The notes under the pieces were generated by a model that made no database searches, was not told the DNA's origin, and saw nothing but the letters and a program-made list of their open reading frames with translations. A program made the position numbers and the translations under genes. Below, piece by piece: positions 26,001 to 33,822 of a DNA stretch of 64,000 nt (position 1 is the stretch's first letter; the number at the start of each line of letters is the position of its first letter). Origin of the DNA: Streptomyces sp. GSL17-111. Its GTDB lineage: Bacteria; Actinomycetota; Actinomycetes; Streptomycetales; Streptomycetaceae. The stretch is taken from NCBI RefSeq assembly GCF_037911585.1, contig NZ_JBAJNS010000001.1:4387501-4451500 (forward strand), given 5' to 3'.

Positions 26001-26168
26001 ATGACGATGACTCTTCTCAGCTCCGCCCCCGTCCTCTCCCTGATCGCCTCGGAAGGCGAGGAGCACGGTGCGTACGCCAGCCTCAACCCGTGGCTCATCG
26101 GCGGCATCGGGCTGTTCATCCTGCTGCTCCTGCTGTGGGGCACCACCCGCTTCAACCGGGACCGCTGA
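26001..26168 (+). CDS. small membrane protein of about 55 residues
   Basis: A tiny protein with one strong membrane segment (about 30-48: LIGGIGLFILLLLLWG) ending in TTRFNRDR, whose positive C-terminus suggests an N-out/C-in orientation. It has an ATG at 26001 and a second at 26007; the frame is open to 25920. TACGAT at 25953-25958 could be its -10. Codon use fits a real gene, and similar small proteins are found upstream of nadD in Streptomyces. Such genes are often missed by annotation. Function unknown. Confidence 0.65.
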   Translation: MTMTLLSSAPVLSLIASEGEEHGAYASLNPWLIGGIGLFILLLLLWGTTRFNRDR

Positions 26169-26196
26169 GCGACGCGGGCGGCGGGGCGACAGCGGT

Positions 26197-26202
26197 TAGG
26201 GT
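26197..26202 (+). promoter_or_regulatory. -10 element (TAGGGT), leaderless nadD
   Basis: TAGGGT ends 7 nt before the nadD ATG at 26209; no clear -35. Confidence 0.5.
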
Positions 26203-26208
26203 CAGCGC

Positions 26209-26838
26209 ATGGCAGAGCACATAGTGCCGGGCCCGGGCAGGCGCCGGCTCGGCGTGATGGGCGGGACCTTCGACCCGATCCACCACGGCCACCTGGTCGC
26301 GGCCAGCGAGGTGGCGGCGCGGTTCGATCTCGACGAGGTCATCTTCGTGCCCACCGGCCAGCCGTGGCAGAAGAGCCACCAGCAGGTGTCGCCCGCCGAG
26401 GACCGCTACCTGATGACGGTCATCGCCACGGCCTCCAACCCGCAGTTCTCCGTCAGCCGCCTGGACATCGACCGGGGCGGCAAGACGTACACCATCGACA
26501 CGCTCCGGGACCTGCGGGCCGAGCACCCCGACGACGACCTGTTCTTCATCACCGGCGCCGACGCCCTGGGCCAGATCCTGACCTGGCGGGACGCCGACGA
26601 GCTGTTCTCCCTGGCCCACTTCATCGGCGTCACCCGGCCCGGCCACCACCTCGCCGACCCCGGCCTGCCGGACGGCGGGGTCTCCCTCATCGAGGTGCCG
26701 GCCCTGGCGATCTCCTCCACGGACTGCCGGGCGCGGGTGGCGCACGGCGACCCGGTCTGGTATCTCGTGCCGGACGGCGTCGTGCGGTACATCACCAAGC
26801 GCCGCCTCTACCGGGACGCGTCGGTACCGAACAGCTAG
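26209..26838 (+). CDS. nadD: nicotinate-nucleotide adenylyltransferase
   Basis: Adenylates nicotinate mononucleotide to deamido-NAD in NAD synthesis. The 209-residue product has the nucleotidyltransferase motif GTFDPIHHGHL (about residues 17-27) and the ISSTDCR segment (about 165), equivalent to the family's ISST-x-[IVC]-R. The length is normal. It is the first gene of a conserved actinobacterial cluster: nadD, LCP protein, rsfS, phosphatase. The 13-nt gap to the next gene suggests co-transcription. Confidence 0.96.
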   Translation: MAEHIVPGPGRRRLGVMGGTFDPIHHGHLVAASEVAARFDLDEVIFVPTGQPWQKSHQQVSPAEDRYLMTVIATASNPQFSVSRLDIDRGGKTYTIDTLRDLRAEHPDDDLFFITGADALGQILTWRDADELFSLAHFIGVTRPGHHLADPGLPDGGVSLIEVPALAISSTDCRARVAHGDPVWYLVPDGVVRYITKRRLYRDASVPNS

Positions 26839-26851
26839 AGGGGCGGCAGGC

Positions 26852-28780
26852 GTGAACGACCGACAGGAACCGTACGGCGCACAGCGGTTCGTCGGGTACG
26901 ACGAGTACGGTCGGCCGGTCTACGAGGACCCGTACGCCCCGGACCCGGGGGCCTACGCCCCGAACCCCGACGCCTACGGCGCGCCCCCCGTCGCCGAGGC
27001 CCCCCGGCAGCCCGCACCGGAGTACGGCTACGGCGCACCGGACGGCTACGCCGCTCCGGAAGGGACCGGCGCACCGGGCTACGGGTACGACCCCTACCAG
27101 GGCGGGCAGGACGCGACGGCGTGGATGCCGCAGCAGCAGCCGTTCACCGAATCCGCCCAGCAGCCCTACGCACCGCACCCGGAGGCGTCCGCCACGCCGT
27201 ACCCGGAGGCGTCCTACCCGGGGTCGGACTATCCGGAGGCGTCCTACCCGGGGACGTCCTACCCGGCTGCCCCCTCGTACGACGGGTCGGCGGCGTACGG
27301 GCAGTACGGGCAGCAGCAGTCGTACCCGCAGGAGCCCGGGTACGGGCAGCAGGCCGCCTACGAGACGTACCCCGCGTACCGGGCCGAGCCCGAGCCCGAG
27401 CCCGGTTCCGGGCCCGCGCCCGGGACGCCGCCGGAGGGTGCCACCGACGGCTCCGGTCGCGCCGAGGACGGTGGCGGCCCGCCGCACGTGGCCGACCGGG
27501 CCGGTGCGAGCCCGGCCGAGGACGGCGAACCGTACCGGACGGAGCAGTTCTCCTTCATCGAGGAGGAGAGCGGGCAGTCCGAAGACGTCATCGACTGGAT
27601 GAAGTTCAGCGAGAGTCGGACGGAACGCCGAGAGGAGGCCAAGCGCCGCGGACGCCACCGCACGATCGCCCTCGTGGTGGCCGCCGTGCTGCTGGTCGTC
27701 GGCGGCACCGGCTACCTGTGGTCGGCGGGGAAGCTGCCGTTCCTGGGAGAGGACGGGACGGAGGCCGCCAAGCCCGGCGGGGAGCGGCCCGACGTGGTCG
27801 TCCTGCACCTGCGGGACATCGACACCGAGAACGTCTCCACCGCCCTGCTCGTCCGCAACGAGGCCGCGGGCAGCAGCACCACCGTCCTGCTGCCCAACTC
27901 CCTCGCCCTGACGACGACCGACGGGAGCACGACGACGCTCGGACAGTCCTTCGAGGGGCAGGGTGCGGGGGCCACCCGGGAGGCCCTCGGGACCCTTCTC
28001 GGCGCCACCTTCCAGGGCACGTGGCGGCTGGACACCCCGTTCCTGGAGAACCTCGTCGAAGCCGTCGGCGGAATCACCCTCGACGCCGACGCCACCGTCC
28101 CGGCGGAGGAGGAGGACGACCCGCCCCTCGTCGCCGAGGGACCGAACCGCGACCTCAACGGGCGGGCGGCCGTCGCGTACGCCACCCACCGCGCCGAGGA
28201 CGAGGAGCAGACCCGGCAGCTCGCCCGTTTCGGGCGGGTGATCCACGCGGTCCTGGAGAAACTCTCCACCGACCCCGCCGCCGCCACCGAGACCGTCGTC
28301 GGCCTGGGGCAGATCCCCGACCCGTCGCTCACCGACGGCCAGCTCGGCGGAGCCCTCGCGGAGCTCGCCGCCCACGCCCGTGCCGACAAGCTGGAGACCA
28401 CCCTGCTCCCCGTGGAGCAGAACGGGACGCTCAGCGACGAGACGGCGCGCGGGCTGGTCAAGGAGGTGCTGGGCGGTACCGTGCGCAACTCCGATCCGGG
28501 AGCCGCCGTGAGCGTCAGCGTCCGCGACGCCACCGGCGAGGAGGGTGCCGCGCAGAGCGCCCAGATCACGCTCATCAACGGGGGCTACACCGTGGTGCCG
28601 GCGCGGCAGGCCGACGCCTCGGCCGACAGCAGCACCGTGACCTACGCCGACGAGGCGGACGCGGAGAAGGCCGAGGAGGTCGCGAAGACCCTCGGGCTCC
28701 CCGAGGACGCCGTCCGGCAGGGGGAGGGCGCCGCCAACGCCGACGTCACGGTCGTCCTCGGGACGGACTTCGACTCCTAG
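26852..28780 (+). CDS. divergent LytR-CpsA-Psr (LCP) family protein; candidate pdtA orthologue
   Basis: LCP enzymes attach wall glycopolymers to peptidoglycan. The 642-residue product has a long Tyr/Pro/Gln-rich cytoplasmic region (1-about 265; repeats of PEASYPG), one membrane segment (about 270-290), a LCP-like domain (about 305-480) and a C-terminal LytR_C domain (about 545-640). The LCP segment keeps VEAVGGITLD and a remnant of the RxR...RxxRQ block (THRAEDEEQTRQLARF), but the usual IPRD is LLPNS (about 348) and the RSDT-like motif is absent. By position it matches the S. coelicolor gene described, as I recall, as pdtA. Activity is therefore doubtful. GTG 26852 has a GAGGGG site. Confidence 0.85.
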   Translation: MNDRQEPYGAQRFVGYDEYGRPVYEDPYAPDPGAYAPNPDAYGAPPVAEAPRQPAPEYGYGAPDGYAAPEGTGAPGYGYDPYQGGQDATAWMPQQQPFTESAQQPYAPHPEASATPYPEASYPGSDYPEASYPGTSYPAAPSYDGSAAYGQYGQQQSYPQEPGYGQQAAYETYPAYRAEPEPEPGSGPAPGTPPEGATDGSGRAEDGGGPPHVADRAGASPAEDGEPYRTEQFSFIEEESGQSEDVIDWMKFSESRTERREEAKRRGRHRTIALVVAAVLLVVGGTGYLWSAGKLPFLGEDGTEAAKPGGERPDVVVLHLRDIDTENVSTALLVRNEAAGSSTTVLLPNSLALTTTDGSTTTLGQSFEGQGAGATREALGTLLGATFQGTWRLDTPFLENLVEAVGGITLDADATVPAEEEDDPPLVAEGPNRDLNGRAAVAYATHRAEDEEQTRQLARFGRVIHAVLEKLSTDPAAATETVVGLGQIPDPSLTDGQLGGALAELAAHARADKLETTLLPVEQNGTLSDETARGLVKEVLGGTVRNSDPGAAVSVSVRDATGEEGAAQSAQITLINGGYTVVPARQADASADSSTVTYADEADAEKAEEVAKTLGLPEDAVRQGEGAANADVTVVLGTDFDS

Positions 28781-28781
28781 C

Positions 28782-28823
28782 GGCGGGCCACCGCCCCGGG
28801 CCGTGCCGGGGCGGTGGCCCGCC
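28782..28823 (+). terminator. 18-bp perfect hairpin after the LCP gene
   Basis: Arms GGCGGGCCACCGCCCCGG (28782-28799) and its exact complement (28806-28823), with a 6-nt loop. It begins 2 nt after the stop codon. Confidence 0.9.
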
Positions 28824-28910
28824 TCGCACGTGACGTGCGGCGCGTCGTGAGACCCTTGAGGCGTACTTTTCTGTGTACTCCTCCGTGTTCCCGACCGAAA
28901 GCCTTCACCT

Positions 28911-29327
28911 GTGACCGCCACCGACCGCTCCATGGAGCTGATCAACACCGCGGCCCAGGCCGCCGCGGACAAGCTCGCACACGACGTCGTCGCCTACGAC
29001 GTGAGCGACGTCCTCGCCATCACCGACGCCTTCCTCCTCGCCTCGGCGCCCAACGACCGTCAGGTCAAGGCGATCGTCGACGGCATCGAGGAGCGGCTGC
29101 TCAAGGAGCTGGGCGCCAAGCCCGTCCGCCGAGAGGGCGAGCGCGACGGCCGCTGGGTGCTGCTCGACTACGTCGACGTCGTGGTGCACGTGCAGCACAG
29201 CGAGGAGCGTGTCTTCTACGCCCTGGAGCGGCTGTGGAAGGACTGCCCCGAGCTTGACCTCCCCGCCGACGCCGAGGCCACCCGTACCAAGGACGCCCCC
29301 CGACCCGACGCGGCGGAGGACGAGTGA
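28911..29327 (+). CDS. rsfS: ribosome silencing factor RsfS (Iojap)
   Basis: Binds L14 on the 50S subunit and blocks subunit joining under nutrient limitation. The 138-residue product carries the conserved DAFLLASAPNDRQVKAI and GRWVLLDYVDVVVHVQ segments. The start is GTG 28911. Because the LCP hairpin precedes it, it probably has its own promoter in the 28824-28910 gap, though I cannot fix it. Its stop overlaps the start of the next gene. Confidence 0.95.
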   Translation: MTATDRSMELINTAAQAAADKLAHDVVAYDVSDVLAITDAFLLASAPNDRQVKAIVDGIEERLLKELGAKPVRREGERDGRWVLLDYVDVVVHVQHSEERVFYALERLWKDCPELDLPADAEATRTKDAPRPDAAEDE

Positions 29328-29962
29328 TGCGGGGGCGCCGGATCGTCCTGTGGCGGCACGGGCAGACCTCGTGGAACCTCGAGCGCCGCTTCCAGGGCTC
29401 CACCGACATCCCCCTCACCGCCGAGGGACTCAACCAAGCACGCCGCGCCGCCCGGCTCCTCGCCGCTCTCCGGCCCGACGCGATCATCGCCTCCGACCTC
29501 GTCCGCGCCCGTGCCACGGCCGCGGAGCTGGCGTCCCTCACCGGCCACGAGGTACAGCACGAGGACGCCCTGCGGGAGACCTACGCCGGGCAGTGGCAGG
29601 GGCTGACGCACGACGAGATCGTCGAGCGGTACGGCGAGCAGTACGCGGCCTGGAAGCGCGGGGAGCCGGTCCGTCGCGGCGGCGGGGAGCTGGAGACGGA
29701 GGTCGCCGACCGGGCGGCGCCCGTGGTGGAGCGCAACGCCGACAAGCTGCCCGACGGCGGGACGCTCGTCGTCGTCAGCCACGGCGGCACCATCCGCACG
29801 ACGATCGGCCGGCTGCTGGGGCTGGAGCCGCACGCGTGGGAGTCGCTGGGCGGCCTGTCGAACTGCTCCTGGTCCGTCCTCGGCGAGAGCCTGCGCGGTT
29901 GGCGGCTGCTGGAGCACAACGCCGGCAGCCTGCCCGAACCCGTCCTCGGGGACGACGACTGA
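29327..29962 (+). CDS. histidine phosphatase family protein (phosphoglycerate mutase-like)
   Basis: Probable small-molecule phosphatase. The 211-residue product has the catalytic RHG motif (LWRHGQTSWN, about residues 7-16), the acid/base ETYAGQWQG region, and the second histidine in VVSHGGTIRT. It is more likely a broad phosphatase than a glycolytic mutase, because the genome context is nadD/rsfS rather than glycolysis. ATG 29327 overlaps the rsfS stop by one base; GTG 29324 is an alternative one codon earlier. Confidence 0.92.
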   Translation: MRGRRIVLWRHGQTSWNLERRFQGSTDIPLTAEGLNQARRAARLLAALRPDAIIASDLVRARATAAELASLTGHEVQHEDALRETYAGQWQGLTHDEIVERYGEQYAAWKRGEPVRRGGGELETEVADRAAPVVERNADKLPDGGTLVVVSHGGTIRTTIGRLLGLEPHAWESLGGLSNCSWSVLGESLRGWRLLEHNAGSLPEPVLGDDD

Positions 29963-30065
29963 ACGGTCCGTTCCGCCCCGGCCGGATTTCGCGTTTCGGC
30001 TGGTCGCCAGGTAGAGTTCTACTCGTTCGCGGCCCGCCGGTCACACCGGGTGAAGCCGGGAGCGC

Positions 30066-30138
<73 letters not shown>

Positions 30139-30149
30139 CAGCGACACTG

Positions 30150-30177
30150 ATCCCGTCCTCCGTGTGGAGGGCGGGAT
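30150..30177 (+). terminator. terminator after first tRNA-Ala
   Basis: A 12-bp stem with one G-T pair (ATCCCGTCCTCC with GGAGGGCGGGAT) and a GTGT loop, 11 nt after the tRNA, followed by TTCC. Confidence 0.85.
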
Positions 30178-30347
30178 TTCCGCGTCCCGGCACCGGGACG
30201 GTCTGCTGTGTTCCGTCGTGACGTGGCAGAATCATCGCCAGCAGGGGGAACAGCCCGAAAGGGAGGGACGCCGCGGTGCCCAGGCGCATCCACCGCCCAC
30301 GCGAGGGCCAGCTCGCATCCGGACCGACCCCCGAGGCCGGGGCCTGA

Positions 30348-30581
30348 ATGGGGGCGCACAGCCGGAAGTGCGACTGGTGCGGCAGCGGCACGCCCATCGT
30401 GCGGGACATGGAGCCGCTCAACGCCCGCTACCAGTACTGGTGTGTCGAGTGCGCCCGTGCGTTGATCATCAAGGGCGACCCCATCGAGACGTACCGCGAG
30501 CTGGAGGGCGAGCCGATCTACGGCCGCCTGCTGGACGAACACTGCACCCTCAAGCGCTTCTACTCCTTCGTCACCGTCTGA
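30348..30581 (+). CDS. small zinc-ribbon-like protein
   Basis: A 77-residue product with two CxxC pairs (CDWC at about 8-11 and CVEC at about 32-35) spaced like a small zinc finger, then a basic and aromatic tail (LKRFYSFVTV). No family name can be given with confidence; it could bind nucleic acid or another protein. ATG 30348 overlaps an upstream GC-rich stretch. It lies between two identical tRNA-Ala genes, each with its own terminator, and so forms its own unit. Confidence 0.7.
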   Translation: MGAHSRKCDWCGSGTPIVRDMEPLNARYQYWCVECARALIIKGDPIETYRELEGEPIYGRLLDEHCTLKRFYSFVTV

Positions 30582-30667
30582 CCCGCCGCGACCCGTTCGC
30601 CCCCACGGTCGCGGCGCCCGCCACCCCGCCGCCTCCCGCGCGGCCCGGAGGGCTTCGGAAAACCGAC

Positions 30668-30698
30668 TTGGCGCCGCACCGCCCGGTCCGTGTACAGT
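30668..30698 (+). promoter_or_regulatory. probable promoter of second tRNA-Ala
   Basis: TTGGCG (30668-30673), 19 bp, TACAGT (30693-30698), 43 nt before the tRNA. The spacing is long, but both boxes are good. Confidence 0.5.
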
Positions 30699-30741
30699 AG
30701 GCGTCGCCGCCGCGGGGGAAACCCTGCGGGGGACCAGACCC

Positions 30742-30814
<73 letters not shown>

Positions 30815-30822
30815 CAGTTCAC

Positions 30823-30855
30823 ACGGCGGGCCACTCCTTCGGAGTGGCCCGCCGT
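30823..30855 (+). terminator. 15-bp hairpin after second tRNA-Ala
   Basis: ACGGCGGGCCACTCC pairs perfectly with GGAGTGGCCCGCCGT around a TTC loop, 8 nt after the tRNA. Confidence 0.85.
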
Positions 30856-30998
30856 CGCGTTGCGGCCCACCGGACGTCGGTCCTCGGGCGATCCCCTAGG
30901 GGACGGACTTCGGGAGCGGTCCGGGGCTCCGCCGACTCACGCCGCCTCGCAGCCCGTACGCTGGAACCGACGGCAGGCGACGGAGGGAAGGCTCGGCC

Positions 30999-31658
30999 AT
31001 GGAGATCGCTGTTTCGGTGGTGTCCCTGATCTTCCTGGCGTTCGTGGTCCTCGGGGTGATCGCGACCGTCAAAGCGGTGCGTGCCGTGCGCAGCGGTGTC
31101 CGGCGCACCACCACCGAGGTCCGCAAAACCATCGACACCACGGCGCTGCGGGCCCGTTCCGCCCAGTTCGGCCCGGTCGGTGAGCTGGCGCGCGCCCGGC
31201 TCGAACTCCGTTCCTCCATCGACAGCACGCGCCGCGAGCTGACCGCCGCCAGCCCGGGCGACCCCTCCCTGGCCGAGGCGGCCGCGCTGCTGGACCGGCT
31301 GCACGAGCACGCGCGCGGTCTGGACCGGGAGATGGGCGCGCTCATGGACCGCGAGCCCGACCGCGCCCGCATCACCGCTCAGCTCCCCGAGCTGCGGAGC
31401 CGCGCGCAGGAGATCAGGGAGTCGGCCGACTCCCTGCGGTTCGCGGCGCGAGACCGCGCCCGACGCCACCACGGGGAGGAACTCGGCGCGCTGCGCGACC
31501 AGATCGCCATCGAGTCGGGTGCGCTGCGCCACTGGGACCCACCGCAACAGCCCCTGACGGAGCCGGCGCCGCAGCCGCAGCCCCTGCCGCTGTCCGACCC
31601 GCCGCCGAGCCCGTCCCGACCGGGCCTGCGCAAGGCGTCCGACGCCGACGGGGGCTAG
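30999..31658 (+). CDS. membrane-anchored coiled-coil protein
   Basis: Function unknown. The 219-residue product has one N-terminal membrane segment (about 4-24, VSVVSLIFLAFVVLGVIATV), a basic stretch, then a long helical region (about 60-180) rich in Arg, Glu and Leu heptads (for example RARLELRSSIDSTRREL), and a Pro-rich tail. It may be a scaffold or spacer at the membrane. ATG 30999 is preceded by GGAGGGAAGG; TACGCT at 30957-30962 is a plausible -10. Confidence 0.75.
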   Translation: MEIAVSVVSLIFLAFVVLGVIATVKAVRAVRSGVRRTTTEVRKTIDTTALRARSAQFGPVGELARARLELRSSIDSTRRELTAASPGDPSLAEAAALLDRLHEHARGLDREMGALMDREPDRARITAQLPELRSRAQEIRESADSLRFAARDRARRHHGEELGALRDQIAIESGALRHWDPPQQPLTEPAPQPQPLPLSDPPPSPSRPGLRKASDADGG

Positions 31659-31709
31659 CCCGCCGGGGCGGCGGCGGAGGTCAGGCTGCCACCGCCCCGC
31701 GCGACGCAG

Positions 31710-31715
31710 TAATCT
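31710..31715 (+). promoter_or_regulatory. -10 element (TAATCT), leaderless degV
   Basis: TAATCT ends 8 nt before ATG 31723, with no ribosome site between. Confidence 0.55.
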
Positions 31716-31722
31716 CCGGGCC

Positions 31723-32568
31723 ATGGCCCGTCATGTCGCGATCATCACCGATTCCACGGCGTACCTGCCGCCCGAGGCACTGCGGGAGCACCGCATCACC
31801 TCGGTGCCGCTGACCGTCGTGGTGGACGGCGAGCCGCTGGAGGAGGGCGCCGAGATCTCCGCGCGCGCCCTGGTCGAGGCGCTGCGTCGGCGCCGTCCCG
31901 TCACCACGTCCCGGCCGAGCCCCGAGATGTTCGCCGCCGCCTACCGGGCGGCCGCCGAGGCCGGGGCCGACGGCGTCGTCTCCCTGCACCTGTCGGCCGA
32001 GTTCTCCGGCACCCACGACGCAGCCGTCCTGGCCGCGGCCGACGCCCCGCTCCCGGTCCGGGTCGTGGACTCGGGCCTGGTCGGGATGGCTCTCGGCTTC
32101 AGCGCGCTGGCCGCCGCCGAGACCGCCGGCACCGGTGGGACCCTCGACGAGGCCGTGGCCGCAGCCGAGAAGCGGGCGGCCGACACGTCCACCTACTTCT
32201 ACGTCGACACCCTGGAACACCTGCGGCGCGGCGGCCGCATCGGTGCGGCACAGGCGCTGTTGGGCTCCGCGCTCGCCGTGAAGCCGCTGCTGGAGCTGAC
32301 CGAGGGACGCATCGGGCCGCTGGAGAAGGTGCGGACGTCGAGCAGGGCCATCGCCCGGCTGGAGGAACTGGCCGTAGCCCGGGCGGGCACGGTCCCGGTG
32401 GACGTCGCCGTTCACCACCTCGACGCGCCCGAGCGGGCCCAGCAGCTCGCCGACCGGCTGCGGGACCGTGTGCCCGGCCTGCGGGAGCTGCACGTCAGTG
32501 AGGTCGGAGCCGTCATCGGCGCGCACACCGGCCCCGGCCTGCTCGCCACCGTCGTCTCGCCCTGCTGA
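31723..32568 (+). CDS. DegV family fatty-acid-binding protein
   Basis: DegV/FakB proteins bind a fatty acid and present it to the FakA kinase in phospholipid synthesis. The 281-residue product has the family start IITDSTAYLP (about residues 7-16), the TSRPSP segment and the SGTHDAA loop (about 88), and the second-domain VVDSGLVGMALG. The C-terminal SEVGAVIGAHTGPG is diagnostic. No fakA gene lies in the window. Confidence 0.94.
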   Translation: MARHVAIITDSTAYLPPEALREHRITSVPLTVVVDGEPLEEGAEISARALVEALRRRRPVTTSRPSPEMFAAAYRAAAEAGADGVVSLHLSAEFSGTHDAAVLAAADAPLPVRVVDSGLVGMALGFSALAAAETAGTGGTLDEAVAAAEKRAADTSTYFYVDTLEHLRRGGRIGAAQALLGSALAVKPLLELTEGRIGPLEKVRTSSRAIARLEELAVARAGTVPVDVAVHHLDAPERAQQLADRLRDRVPGLRELHVSEVGAVIGAHTGPGLLATVVSPC

Positions 32569-32729
32569 TCCGGCGGATCGGGCTGATCCGGCCGGGCGGG
32601 CGGACGCCGCGGAGGGGGCCGGCGTCAAGGCGGTGTGGCGCGTTCGCTCGCGCGGGGGGTTGAGTTATCCACAACCGGCCGGTATTCCACCGGAATTCGT
32701 GGAGTGCAGCGAAGTGCCGGAACGGTCCC

Positions 32730-32735
32730 TACCGT
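32730..32735 (+). promoter_or_regulatory. -10 element (TACCGT), leaderless comEA
   Basis: TACCGT ends 8 nt before the ATG at 32743. Confidence 0.5.
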
Positions 32736-32742
32736 CGGGCGC

Positions 32743-33822
32743 ATGAGTCCTCGATCGCAGACCGACACGACGGGCCCGGGGCGGAAGCCCGCCGGGCGAA
32801 AGTCCGCCGCGCACAGGGCGGTGGTCCGGGCCCGCGCCGCCACGCTGCTCGCCGCACCACCGCCCGGGCTCCCGGAGCCGGAGCCGGGGCCGGAGCCGGG
32901 GCCGGAGCCGGGGCCGGACCGCGCCCTGGACCCGGTATCCCCGCCTCCCGGTCCCGGCGGTGGCGCGCGGCCGGACGCCGCCGCCCTGTCGCGGCAGGAC
33001 GCCGTCGCGGCGGCCCGGGACGCCGTCCGGCGCAGCAGACTGCGGCGCGGTACCACGCGACCCTCACCGGCGCCGGAGCGCGGGCGGAACCGGACACCCG
33101 CTCCGGGATCACCCTCCCCGCCCGAGTCGCTGTCCGAGTCGCCGTCCGGCGCGCCGCACCCCGCGCGCCCCGCCCTGCGCGACCGGCTGCCGCTGTGGCT
33201 CCAGACACGGTGCGCCGTGGAGCCCCGGGCGGTCGCCGCGCTGGTCGTCGTCCTGCTGGTGGCCGCCGGGTTCGCCGGCCTGGAGCTGTGGGACGGCCGC
33301 CCGGAGCCCGTCCGCGTCCCGGCGGCCGTCACCGCGCTCGACGCGGGCCCCTCCCCGCCGTCCGCCCCGTCGCCCTCACCTGCGGCCGGCGCCGAGGGCG
33401 GCCACGTCCTCGTGGACGTGGCGGGCGAGGTCAGGGAGCCGGGCGTCCACCGGCTCCCGGCGGGCTCCCGGGTCGCGGACGCCCTCGCGGCCGCCGGTGG
33501 CGTCCGTACCGGGACGGACACCGTCGCACTGAACCGCGCCCGCGTGCTGCTCGACGGTGAGCACGTCCTCGTCGGTGTGACACCGCCCCCCGGCGGCCTG
33601 CCGGTGGAGGGCGGAGCGGGGCCCGGACCGGGGCCGGTCAGCCTCAACACGGCGACGGTCGAGGAGTTGGACACCCTGCCGGGGATCGGGCCCGTGCTGG
33701 CCCGGAAGATCGTGGACCACCGGACGGAGCAGGGCGGGTTCCGCACCGTCGATCAGCTGCGGGACGTCGGCGGCATCGGTGACAGCAGGTTCGCCGAACT
33801 CGAGAACCGGGTCGTCCCGTGA
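32743..33822 (+). CDS. comEA: ComEA family DNA-binding protein
   Basis: Extracytoplasmic DNA receptor in competence systems; the role in Streptomyces is not established. The 359-residue product has a long Pro/Arg-rich cytoplasmic part (1-about 160, with PEPGPEPG repeats), one membrane segment (about 165-185), an SLBB domain (about 224-275; VDVAGEVREPGVHRLPAGSR) and a helix-hairpin-helix DNA-binding domain (about 300-359; LNTATVEELDTLPGIGPVLA). ATG 32743 was chosen for the near -10 element; the frame is open to 32635. Its stop overlaps the comEC GTG (GTGA). Confidence 0.93.
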   Translation: MSPRSQTDTTGPGRKPAGRKSAAHRAVVRARAATLLAAPPPGLPEPEPGPEPGPEPGPDRALDPVSPPPGPGGGARPDAAALSRQDAVAAARDAVRRSRLRRGTTRPSPAPERGRNRTPAPGSPSPPESLSESPSGAPHPARPALRDRLPLWLQTRCAVEPRAVAALVVVLLVAAGFAGLELWDGRPEPVRVPAAVTALDAGPSPPSAPSPSPAAGAEGGHVLVDVAGEVREPGVHRLPAGSRVADALAAAGGVRTGTDTVALNRARVLLDGEHVLVGVTPPPGGLPVEGGAGPGPGPVSLNTATVEELDTLPGIGPVLARKIVDHRTEQGGFRTVDQLRDVGGIGDSRFAELENRVVP

